Positions 26,211-33,118 of a DNA stretch of 40,755 bases are shown one piece after another. The translations under genes and the position numbers were made by a program. The stretch's first letter is position 1; each line of letters opens with the position of its first letter. The notes beneath the pieces were generated by a model, which ran no database searches, had not been told where the DNA came from, and saw only the letters and a list, made by a program, of their open reading frames with translations. The stretch lies in the NCBI GenBank assembly GCA_002731275.1, contig PCBK01000128.1:1-40755 (forward strand), read 5' to 3'. Origin of the DNA: Deltaproteobacteria bacterium. Its GTDB lineage: Bacteria; Myxococcota_C; UBA6777.

Positions 26211-26388
26211 GAGGTCCGGGTTTGTAGGTGCGAAGAGTCTGTTCACGCCACCTGTGTTTCAGGATGTGTTGTGGGCGTTTGCAAAACCGTTTGCTGGGTT
26301 GTCTTTGTGAGTGAGGGTGACTATCTTGTCGGCGTTTTTGATTTCAGGCCAGTCTTGGGCTGGCTTCATCCGACAAAGGAGCATAGAG

Positions 26389-27309
26389 ATGTCATTGGTG
26401 AGTTTGCTGAAGGGAAAAGGTCCAAGTGGGTTTGGGTATGGCAGCACGGCAGAGGATGTGACACAGGGGATTGATTTGTCTGGCAAGACATTTTTGTTGA
26501 CGGGGTGCAATTCTGGTTTGGGTCTTGAGACATTGCGTGTCTTGAGCCTTCGTGGTGCGCATGTGATCGCTGCTGCGCGCAGTGTTGAAAAGGCTGAAAA
26601 TGCGATCAAACAAATCTCTGCCAACGCAACACCTGTTGCTTGTGAGCTCTCCGAACCAGCCTCTGTCAGAGCTTGTGTGCAACGCGTCAAGAGTTTGGGA
26701 CATCCTCTCGATGGGATCATCTGCAACGCTGGAATCATGGCGTTGCCTACACTCGAACAAAAGTATGGCCATGAGCTTCAATTCTTCACCAATCACATCG
26801 GTCATTTTATCCTCGTGACTGGTCTCCTGGATCAACTCACAGACGACGCTCGTGTTGTGATGGTCAGCAGCGAAGCCCATCGTGGAGCATACAAAGAAGG
26901 GATACAGTTCGACAACCTCTCTGGAGAAAAGGGATACACACCTTGGGGAGCTTACGGCCAATCCAAGCTGGCCAATATTCTGTTTGCGAGACGTCTCGCC
27001 AAAAACTTTGAGGGGACAGGAAAGACCGCTTACTCACTCCACCCAGGTGTTATCCAGACCAACCTCTCACGTCACATGAACCCAATCGTTCGCAATATCT
27101 TGTTCCCTGTCGCGAGCGTCATCGCCTTCAAAAGTATCCCACAAGGGGCCGCAACCTCTTGCTACCTCGCGACACGTCCTGGCGTTGAAGCGTACTCTGG
27201 ACAGTATTTTTCCGACAGCAACCCCAAACAACCAACAAAACATGGCCTTGATGATGTCATGGCCGATCAACTCTGGGTCGTAAGCGAATCGATAGCATCT
27301 AACGTCTAA
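26389..27309 (+). CDS. Short-chain dehydrogenase/reductase (retinol dehydrogenase-like)
   Basis: A 306-residue NAD(P)-dependent oxidoreductase. The Rossmann cofactor motif TGCNSGLG is at 38-45, NAG at 113-115, the catalytic Ser near 160 in VVMVSSEAH, and Tyr189/Lys193 in AYGQSKLAN. The order and the LHPGVIQTNLSRH segment place it with the RDH/WWOX-like classical SDRs. AAGGAG before 26389 supports this start (MSLVSLLKG) over one 26 codons upstream. It stands alone after the orphan terminator. A short hairpin, GGCA/TGCC at 27345-27355 followed by seven T, may end its transcript. The substrate is unknown. Confidence 0.9.
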   Translation: MSLVSLLKGKGPSGFGYGSTAEDVTQGIDLSGKTFLLTGCNSGLGLETLRVLSLRGAHVIAAARSVEKAENAIKQISANATPVACELSEPASVRACVQRVKSLGHPLDGIICNAGIMALPTLEQKYGHELQFFTNHIGHFILVTGLLDQLTDDARVVMVSSEAHRGAYKEGIQFDNLSGEKGYTPWGAYGQSKLANILFARRLAKNFEGTGKTAYSLHPGVIQTNLSRHMNPIVRNILFPVASVIAFKSIPQGAATSCYLATRPGVEAYSGQYFSDSNPKQPTKHGLDDVMADQLWVVSESIASNV

Positions 27310-27374
27310 CCATTCTGTTTTACCTGGGGGACATGGTTTTTTCGGGCAAGCTGCCTTTTTTTGGCAAGTTTCCA

Positions 27375-27602
27375 CTTGCCCTTACAGCTGCCGCGCTTTG
27401 CTTGCCCTTACAGTTGCCGCGCTTTGCTTGCCCCTACAGCTGCCGCGCTTTGCTTGCCCATACAGCTGCCGCGCTTTGCTTGCCCATACAGCTGCCGCGC
27501 TCTGCTTGCCCATACAGCTGCCGCGCTCCGCTTGCCCTGGCTGCCGTGCTTTGCTTGCCCCTGCTGCCGCGCTTTGCTTGACCTTACAGCTGCCGCGCTT
27601 TG
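27375..27602. repeat. 26-nt tandem repeat array, nine units
   Basis: Units begin with CTTGCCC at 27375, 27401, 27427, 27453, 27479, 27505, 27531, 27554 and 27577; a tenth is broken at 27603. Seven are 26 nt, and the two at 27531 and 27554 are 23 nt through loss of the TACA region. The unit reads roughly CTTGCCCNTACAGC followed by TGCCGCGCTTTG and contains CAGCTG and CCGCG. Because 26 is not a multiple of three, the frames open across it change reading frame at each unit, so it is not coding. A hairpin, GGCAAG/CTTGCC (27363-27380), opens the array. Confidence 0.9.
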
Positions 27603-27611
27603 CTTGGTATA

Positions 27612-27675
27612 GTGGGCTGGCTGCCCACACCCGCCTGGGGTCGTTGCCCCCAGACCCCACGATGCTCACGCATCG
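27612..27675. repeat. Cluster of three GC-rich hairpins
   Basis: GTGGGC/GCCCAC (27612-27628), CTGGGG/CCCCAG (27635-27653; GGGGTC can instead pair with GACCCC to 27658) and CGATGC/GCATCG (27660-27675) follow one another directly. The last is followed by TTTGTTTTC and could be a weak plus-strand terminator. It lies between the 26-nt array and the propeller lipoprotein gene. Confidence 0.6.
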
Positions 27676-27785
27676 TTTGTTTTCTAGCTCTTGGTGGTCC
27701 TTGCATGTGTCTAAGGTTTGTGCCATATTGATGTCCTTCGTATCTTTGTCTTACGTAAAGCTTATGATGAGGGAGGAGCCCTTCG

Positions 27786-29369
27786 ATGCGTAAATGGATG
27801 TTGGTGTTAGGGATGTGTTCTAGTTTGTTCATGTGGGATTGTCATGGGGATGCACCTCAGCAACAAGATGGTCAAACACAGCTTGACGCTGGGCTGGAAA
27901 AACATGTGCAGGAAATATCCCAAGAGGAACGAGTCCCCGAAACATTACACAAGGAAGAGATACAAGAACCTCCTACACCAAAGATCGTCCCACCACCAAC
28001 TCTCGCGTGGTATCATCATCAAAATGTAGCAGGACTTTGGTGGCCAAGAGTCGCCTTCGATAAACAGGGATATGTATATTACGGAAGCAGCGCGCGAACA
28101 TCCTTTACGTGGGACAACTTTACGTTTCCCGGAGGGTGTAACTCCCCCTTTGTGTTGAAGCTTGATGGAAATGGCAAGCTTGTCTGGGCCGCCGAGCTGT
28201 CGAAGTGTCCCTCTGGAGGCTATCTTTCTTTGTTTCTGCAAGGTCTTTATGTGATGGATAGTGGTGAGATTGTTGTGATCGGTCGCTATCACGGAACACC
28301 GACTTTTGGGAAGACTACACTCAAAGAGAGCCGACAAGGCCCTTCTGCAACATTTGTCGCAAAACTCAATGCGCAAGGAAAATGGCTCTGGGCAAAAGGT
28401 ATCCAATATGAAGTGGATGACACGAAAGTCCTCCATTTGGATATTGAGCATCACGTAGGTCACCACCTCGTGGTAGATCAACAAGGCAATATTTACCTTG
28501 GTGGAGAAATCACACACAATCGTGTTGTTTTTGATGAGAAGACATATTCGCGGCTGGGAAAGCGAGACCTGACGCTCACAAAATTAAGTCCTGATGGCAA
28601 GTTACTTTGGTTTAAGCAGTTTGCAGGAAAGGAGTACGACACGATAAATAGTTTACAAATCGATGCTAAAGGGGAGGTGTATGTTCTCGGAAGCTTTTCT
28701 CTTGATTTGCGTTTTGGAGATCAAGTTCTTCCTGTTGGCTCTCATGGATCTGGGTTGTTTCTTGCGAAGTGCAGCGCTGAAGGGGAGTGGCGTTGGGGCA
28801 AGATGCTTATGACACCTGCAAGTCCGTATGGAAAGTTCTTTCGCTTGACCTCCGATGGAGGATTTCTCTTCGTAGGGAATGTTTTGAGTGGTGCAGAATT
28901 CGCTGGGCAAACAATCAAGGGTGAAAAGTATTCTCACCTCTTCACGGTTGCAAAGTTGGATAAAGATTTGAAGGTTATGTGGAGACGCGATGGTTCCGTA
29001 AAGGGAGAACAGAACTCAGCCTTATGGCTAGGGAATATCGCTGTCGATGTTCTTGGAAATATCTATTTTGCAGGGACCTTTCAGGGAGAGATGAGCTTTG
29101 GTGATGATTTTGTGAAACGAGACAAAGAACAACACGCCTACATACTCAAACTCAACACCCAAAAGCGTTGGGAGTGGATCAAACTCTTCAAGCAATCATG
29201 GACAGGACGTGTATACATCGATCAAAAACAGGGGGTTTATTATGCAACACCTTTTTGTGGTGACGTGAACATTGATGGTATATCGTTTACATCCAATCCC
29301 GAACTCACAGATTGCAGGAGTCAAGGGGCAGATAGCTTTATCGCAAAATTTGACCAACAAACACCATAA
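27786..29369 (+). CDS. SBBP-type beta-propeller putative lipoprotein
   Basis: A 527-residue exported protein. The N-terminus is a short signal ending at Cys19 in LFMWDC; Asp before the Cys is unusual for a lipobox, so lipidation is only probable. An acidic Gln/Glu spacer runs to ~60. The rest repeats the blade pattern 'D-x-x-G-N-I-Y-x-x-G-x-F ... F-G ... A-K-L-x-x-x-G-x-W-x-W', for example VDQQGNIYLGGEI, IDAKGEVYVLGSFSLDLRFG and VDVLGNIYFAGTFQGEMSFG, as in SBBP-repeat propellers common in myxobacteria. GGGAGGAG at 27771-27778 fixes the start. It is monocistronic. The function is unknown; surface or periplasmic binding is likely. Confidence 0.8.
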   Translation: MRKWMLVLGMCSSLFMWDCHGDAPQQQDGQTQLDAGLEKHVQEISQEERVPETLHKEEIQEPPTPKIVPPPTLAWYHHQNVAGLWWPRVAFDKQGYVYYGSSARTSFTWDNFTFPGGCNSPFVLKLDGNGKLVWAAELSKCPSGGYLSLFLQGLYVMDSGEIVVIGRYHGTPTFGKTTLKESRQGPSATFVAKLNAQGKWLWAKGIQYEVDDTKVLHLDIEHHVGHHLVVDQQGNIYLGGEITHNRVVFDEKTYSRLGKRDLTLTKLSPDGKLLWFKQFAGKEYDTINSLQIDAKGEVYVLGSFSLDLRFGDQVLPVGSHGSGLFLAKCSAEGEWRWGKMLMTPASPYGKFFRLTSDGGFLFVGNVLSGAEFAGQTIKGEKYSHLFTVAKLDKDLKVMWRRDGSVKGEQNSALWLGNIAVDVLGNIYFAGTFQGEMSFGDDFVKRDKEQHAYILKLNTQKRWEWIKLFKQSWTGRVYIDQKQGVYYATPFCGDVNIDGISFTSNPELTDCRSQGADSFIAKFDQQTP

Positions 29370-29577
29370 CCATCGTCGGATGGAGAAAAGGATACGGAAA
29401 ATGAGACGAACACAGAAGGTTGTTGCTGAAATCACAGGCTTTGTGATTCGTCGTCGAGATGGCGATGGCCATGCCTTCTCCTCATGACTTGCCTGAGGAC
29501 CCACACTCTACCCTCTTGTCTTCGATTTTATCCATCCAACGGCCTTATACTCCTCTCGCGAGAAGGATATTCAACAT

Positions 29578-29990
29578 AGAGGTCGGACACAAGGTCCGAC
29601 CCTACGGGGGAAATACAACATTATGCAATGTAGAGGTCGGGCACAAGGCCCGATCCTACGGGGGAAATGCAATATTGTGCAATGTAGAGATCAGAAAAAA
29701 GCCCCGACCCTACGGGGGAAAATTGGCATTATGCAGTATGGAGGTCAGGTTCAAGGTCCAGCCCTACGGGGGTAATGCAATATTATGCAATGTTGAGTTC
29801 GGATGCAAGGTCCGAATCTACGGGGGGAATGCAATGTTGTATAATGTTGGGGGCGGACACAAGGCTCGATGCTACCGAAAAAATACAACACCAGTCTTGG
29901 GTGGAAGGGGCGACCTTGCCGGGGGAATGGGGGGGTATGTAATATTGGGGGCGGGTGCAAGGCTCGACGCTATCTGGAAAATTCGACATC
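29578..29990. repeat. 54-nt tandem array of hairpin-forming units, eight copies
   Basis: Unit starts are 29578, 29632, 29686, 29740, 29794, 29848, ~29902 and 29946: five exact 54-nt steps, another 54, then a 44-nt unit. Each begins with a dyad such as GGTCGGAC-acaag-GTCCGACC, then CCTACGGGGG and an A/T-rich tail. The later units decay. Unit 2 shares 16 identical bases with the solo hairpin at 12716-12731. The 18-codon period keeps a frame open from 29459 to 30031. Between units 1 and 2, however, four of six changes alter the amino acid, and other frames are open too, so I regard the array as non-coding. Confidence 0.9.
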
Positions 29991-30032
29991 ATACTCATGC
30001 GATTGCTTCGCGAGAGGAGCATTTAAGCTGAC

Positions 30033-30770
30033 CTACGTTCGTGATATCATGTCTGCAAAGAAGAACTCCTCCACAAAAGGTGTTGTCGGATGGGTTCGGA
30101 GCTCTTCTGGAGTGCCTTCTTGTGCGACCTTACCGTCTTCTATCACATACACATAGTTGCATAACGCAAACACATCGCGCATATCGTGTGTCACCAAGAA
30201 CAATGGCCGCGTCTCTTGGATGATATGTTTTCGTAAAAAGTCCCTCACTTCTCGACGAATACGAGGGTCCAGTGCTGAGAGTGGCTCATCTAATAACAAC
30301 CAATGTGGTTGTATGTAAAGCGCCCTCGCGATCGCCACGCGCTGTTGTTCACCACCTGAGAGACCCCTCACTTTACGGTCGATAAGCGCCGCACATCCTA
30401 GCTGTTCAAGTAGATGTTTGGCCCGTTGTCGTCGTTGCCCCTTCCCTTGTGGTGTGTGTGCAGAGCGCCCAAAAGAGATATTATCGAGGACGTCTAGATG
30501 AGGAAAGAGTTGGTAGCCTTGTGGGACATATCCCATCTGTCTGTCTTCTGGCGGGAGATGGAGAGCTTGAGAGGTGTCGTTGAGCAACCTGTCGTTCATT
30601 TGAATATGTCCAGCCTCTGGACGGTAGGCACCAGCGATGGTTCGCAAGAGTGTTGTTTTTCCAGAACCATTTGGGCCGATGATCGCGACAGAGGAGTGCG
30701 TCCCTTTGAGCTGTACGTCCAACACAAAATGTCCTCGACGGAAGGTGATATCGATCGACCACTTCGTCAT
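30033..30770 (-). CDS. modC: Molybdate ABC transporter ATP-binding protein
   Basis: A 245-residue ATPase that powers molybdate (or tungstate) import. Walker A GPNGSGKTT, the Q-loop VPQGYQLFP, the signature LSGGEQQRVAIARAL, Walker B WLLLDEPLSALD and the switch His in LVTHDM are all present. It lacks the C-terminal MOP/TOBE domain of E. coli ModC, so regulation by bound molybdate there is not expected. The ATG at 30770 overlaps the TGA of the permease gene (ATGA), which decides this start over one nine codons upstream and implies translational coupling. It is the last gene of the operon. Confidence 0.92.
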   Translation of the reverse strand: MTKWSIDITFRRGHFVLDVQLKGTHSSVAIIGPNGSGKTTLLRTIAGAYRPEAGHIQMNDRLLNDTSQALHLPPEDRQMGYVPQGYQLFPHLDVLDNISFGRSAHTPQGKGQRRQRAKHLLEQLGCAALIDRKVRGLSGGEQQRVAIARALYIQPHWLLLDEPLSALDPRIRREVRDFLRKHIIQETRPLFLVTHDMRDVFALCNYVYVIEDGKVAQEGTPEELRTHPTTPFVEEFFFADMISRT

Positions 30771-31582
30771 TGTTGTACTTCCTCTGTATTCCGCCAAAAA
30801 TATGTCGGGAAGACACGGAGAGCAAAGAGCGTAAAGATCCCACAGGCCGCAAGGAACAGAGACAAGGCGATCGCGACGTGGACGTCGGACTCCAACGCCA
30901 TATAGATGGCGAGCGGCATGGTCTGTGTGGTCCCAGGTAAATTGCCAGCGAAGAGCAACGTCGCGCCAAATTCACCAAGCGCTCGCCCCCAGGATAAAGC
31001 CGCTCCTGCAAGCAATCCCGGAAGAGAGAGAGGCAACGCGATGCGAAAGAACACCCCTGTGGGCGTGTGGCCTAATGTCCGACCTACGAGGAGAAGGTCG
31101 GGATGGAGTCTTCTGAAGGATGCTGTCGCCGACTGGATGTAAAAAGGCGCGGAGACCATGACTTGCGCGAGGACGACGGCTGTGGTCGTAAATGGGACGC
31201 GGAGTCCCCAATCATTCAACCAGCTCCCAAGCCATCCAGAAGGGCCAAATGTATACAAAAGTCCAATGCCCACGACGGCTGGTGGCAGGACGAGAGGCAC
31301 ATCGACAAAGAAGGTCGCGAGCTGCGCACGTCGTGTCGCCGACTTTGCCAGCATCCACGCGAGCGGTGTCCCACCGATAAGAATGATACACATACTCCAA
31401 CATGTCGTCTGGAGACTTAGCCACAACGCTGGTAGGAATATCGGCTGTTTGACGCTTGTAAGCCACTGCGCTGGTGTTGTCGCAGTGAGTAAGCCAAGCA
31501 GTGGCAACATGAGCAACCCAAACATCAAGTAAGCCAGGCAGATAGACACTCCGTAGATGAATCTGTTGGTCGGCTGCCTCAC
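30767..31582 (-). CDS. modB: Molybdate ABC transporter permease
   Basis: A 271-residue inner-membrane protein with about five or six helices. The ModB/CysT-type permease hallmarks are visible: PLVLPPAVVGIGLLY, the EAA-loop stretch ALSWGRALGEFGATLLFAGN, and PGTTQTMPLAIY. It forms the channel for ModC-driven uptake of oxyanion delivered by ModA. Its ATG overlaps the TGA of modA and its TGA overlaps the ATG of modC, both as ATGA, so the three proteins are made in a coupled way. Confidence 0.93.
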   Translation of the reverse strand: MRQPTNRFIYGVSICLAYLMFGLLMLPLLGLLTATTPAQWLTSVKQPIFLPALWLSLQTTCWSMCIILIGGTPLAWMLAKSATRRAQLATFFVDVPLVLPPAVVGIGLLYTFGPSGWLGSWLNDWGLRVPFTTTAVVLAQVMVSAPFYIQSATASFRRLHPDLLLVGRTLGHTPTGVFFRIALPLSLPGLLAGAALSWGRALGEFGATLLFAGNLPGTTQTMPLAIYMALESDVHVAIALSLFLAACGIFTLFALRVFPTYFWRNTEEVQQ

Positions 31583-32391
31583 TCACTTACTCCAAATCCA
31601 TAGCGCTTCAAAATATCACGTCCAGATGGGGAGACGATGAATTGTAGCCATTGTTTTGTGTATGTTGGTGCGCGCTTGAGCTGTGCGATCTCGTAGATGG
31701 CCTTGACGTTGAGTGTTTTGGGGATCGGAATGGTCTGTATGCCCGCTTGGTTGAGTGTGTCTGTGTGATACACAATCGCTGCGTCAGCGACTCGCATCGC
31801 GATTTTGGCGCGGACGAGGCGGACATTCTTCTCCCTTGAGATGATGCGTGTGTGGACCTGCTTGCCAAAGTTTGGGCCGTATTGATGTGTAGCTCGTTTG
31901 AACAGTCTCTCTGTGTACATGCCGATAGGGACGTGCTTTGTTCCTACGACGAGGCGTCTGGCGCGTGGCAGATCCTCGAATGTTTTGATGTTCGCCGGGT
32001 TACTTGAGGGGACGATCAGCGCGAGGGTGTTGTTGGCGAAGATGTGTGTTTTTGTGACGTGTCCGGACCGCTTGAGTCTCTGGATGTGTGTCTGGTTAGC
32101 TGAGGCAAAGAGGTGCGCGTATGCACCCTGTTCGAGCTGTAAACGCAAGACCTGACTCCCCGCGAAAGTAAGGGAGACGTGTATCGTTGGGTGTGTCTTC
32201 TCGAAGGCCTGTTTGAGCGCACGGAAGGACTCTGTGAGGGACGACGCTGCAAAGATATGGAGTGTTTTGGAGGTGTGTTGGGGACATCCTGTGAAGATGA
32301 CACAAAGACACAGGAGTGAGAAGCCTACGAAGAGCAACCACCCTTTCTTTTTTGGGGATGTGTAGCTTGTGGATTGGGAGAAAGTGGACAT
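31579..32391 (-). CDS. modA: Molybdate-binding lipoprotein of the ABC transporter
   Basis: A 270-residue extracytoplasmic binding protein. The signal ends in VIFTGC with the lipidated Cys at 36, so it is membrane-anchored, which is common outside enterics. Family motifs follow: LHIFAASSLTESF, VSLTFAGSQVLRLQLEQGA and LFASANQTHIQRL, with the Ser residues of AASS and AGS expected to contact the oxyanion. VGTKHVPIGMY and the conserved RVADAAIVYHTD also fit. It is the first gene of modABC, about 75 bases after the predicted transcription start. Its ribosome binding site is weak. Confidence 0.93.
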   Translation of the reverse strand: MSTFSQSTSYTSPKKKGWLLFVGFSLLCLCVIFTGCPQHTSKTLHIFAASSLTESFRALKQAFEKTHPTIHVSLTFAGSQVLRLQLEQGAYAHLFASANQTHIQRLKRSGHVTKTHIFANNTLALIVPSSNPANIKTFEDLPRARRLVVGTKHVPIGMYTERLFKRATHQYGPNFGKQVHTRIISREKNVRLVRAKIAMRVADAAIVYHTDTLNQAGIQTIPIPKTLNVKAIYEIAQLKRAPTYTKQWLQFIVSPSGRDILKRYGFGVSE

Positions 32392-32471
32392 CCATTTTTC
32401 TTTCAGTTGTCCCAGGTGTGGGGTGGAACGTGATCATTTGCTCGTCACTTGCGGGAGATGCGGACAAAGGG

Positions 32472-32500
32472 ATTGTAGAGAGACCTTTTGGCTCTGTCAA
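32472..32500 (-). promoter_or_regulatory. Near-consensus sigma-70 promoter of modABC
   Basis: Read on the minus strand, TTGACA (32495-32500) and TACAAT (32472-32477) are exactly 17 bases apart. Transcription should start near 32465. I saw no ModE-type palindrome and no molybdenum-cofactor riboswitch in the short leader. Confidence 0.85.
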
Positions 32501-32711
32501 TATCCGGGGGACGCTTTGTGACTCTTCGATTTTTTTCTATCTCCTTGGGATCGTTCTGCTCTTTTTTGATGTTTGCGCTCTGTTTTGATCTTTTTGTGTG
32601 CAGATCCTGAGAGGAAGTGATATCTTCCTGGTGCATCTTGTGTATGTGTGTAAAGACGTCTATGTGAGACGTCGTGCTGTGTGCCTTACTCGGGCCGAAA
32701 GGAATGAGAAG

Positions 32712-33005
32712 ATGGACATCCCACCAGAGCGATTGAGTCCTGATGTTTTGCGATCGTTGATCGAAGCCTTCATCTTGCGGGAGGGGACAGACTATGGCCT
32801 CTCTGAAGTTGGACTTGAGGAGAAGGTGCTGGCCGTTCGCAAGCAGCTCTCCAACGGAAAAGCCAAGATCGTTTACGACGATGAAACCGAGTCGTGCAAT
32901 ATCGTCTCCACTGTTATCCCGCAAACCCCTGTGCAGTCGAGACAAAAACCCTCCTATGATAACGATGATTATCTCTACAGTGATGTCGAATATCCCGAAG
33001 ATTGA
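32712..33005 (+). CDS. yheU: YheU family (UPF0270) small protein
   Basis: A 97-residue cytosolic protein. Residues ~1-65 match E. coli YheU closely in pattern: IPPERLSPDVLRSLIEAFIL, REGTDYG, LEEKVLAVRKQL and NGKAKIVYDDETESCNIV. A polar, acidic tail of ~25 residues is extra. The family's function is unknown. The start at 32712 follows AAAGGAA with eight bases' spacing; the longer frame from 32598 has no support. It is divergent from modABC, with the modABC promoter in the 320-base gap, and has no neighbour on its strand. Confidence 0.85.
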   Translation: MDIPPERLSPDVLRSLIEAFILREGTDYGLSEVGLEEKVLAVRKQLSNGKAKIVYDDETESCNIVSTVIPQTPVQSRQKPSYDNDDYLYSDVEYPED

Positions 33006-33118
33006 TCGTTGATAGGAGAGTGGGAGTGTGTCGAGGGGCAGATGATTCAAAGGCCGAGGCGTTGTACAACCTGGGCAATCCTATCCGCTGAGGATTTAGG
33101 GGGAGGGGCTCTTTCAGA

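Larger units (their letters stand above)
25605..26388. other. 784-base gene-poor region
   Basis: No protein-coding frame here is convincing. The region contains the 5' side of the membrane kinase gene, a perfect hairpin at 25755-25774 (TTTCTCTC, loop TTCC, GAGAGAAA), the palindrome at 25822-25836 and the orphan terminator at 26176-26210. A 93-codon frame at 25931 ends inside the terminator and lacks a ribosome binding site. A small RNA ending at the terminator is possible, but I found no clear promoter for it. Confidence 0.45.

Noticed and set aside
25931-26212. A 93-codon frame as a small gene
   Set aside because: It has no ribosome binding site, its stop lies inside the terminator, and its protein is not recognisable.
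27333-27793. Overlapping frames rich in Leu, Pro, Cys and Ala
   Set aside because: They are created by the 26-nt array, whose units shift frame each time.
27375-29990. Possible CRISPR arrays at the two repeat blocks
   Set aside because: Units abut with no unique spacers, and no cas gene is near.
29459-30031. A 190-codon frame reading 18-residue repeats with PYGGN
   Set aside because: It follows from the 54-nt period. Changes between units are mostly amino-acid altering, other frames are open as well, and no ribosome binding site is present.
32391-32470. Molybdenum-cofactor riboswitch in the modA leader
   Set aside because: The leader is only about 75 bases and shows no matching structure.
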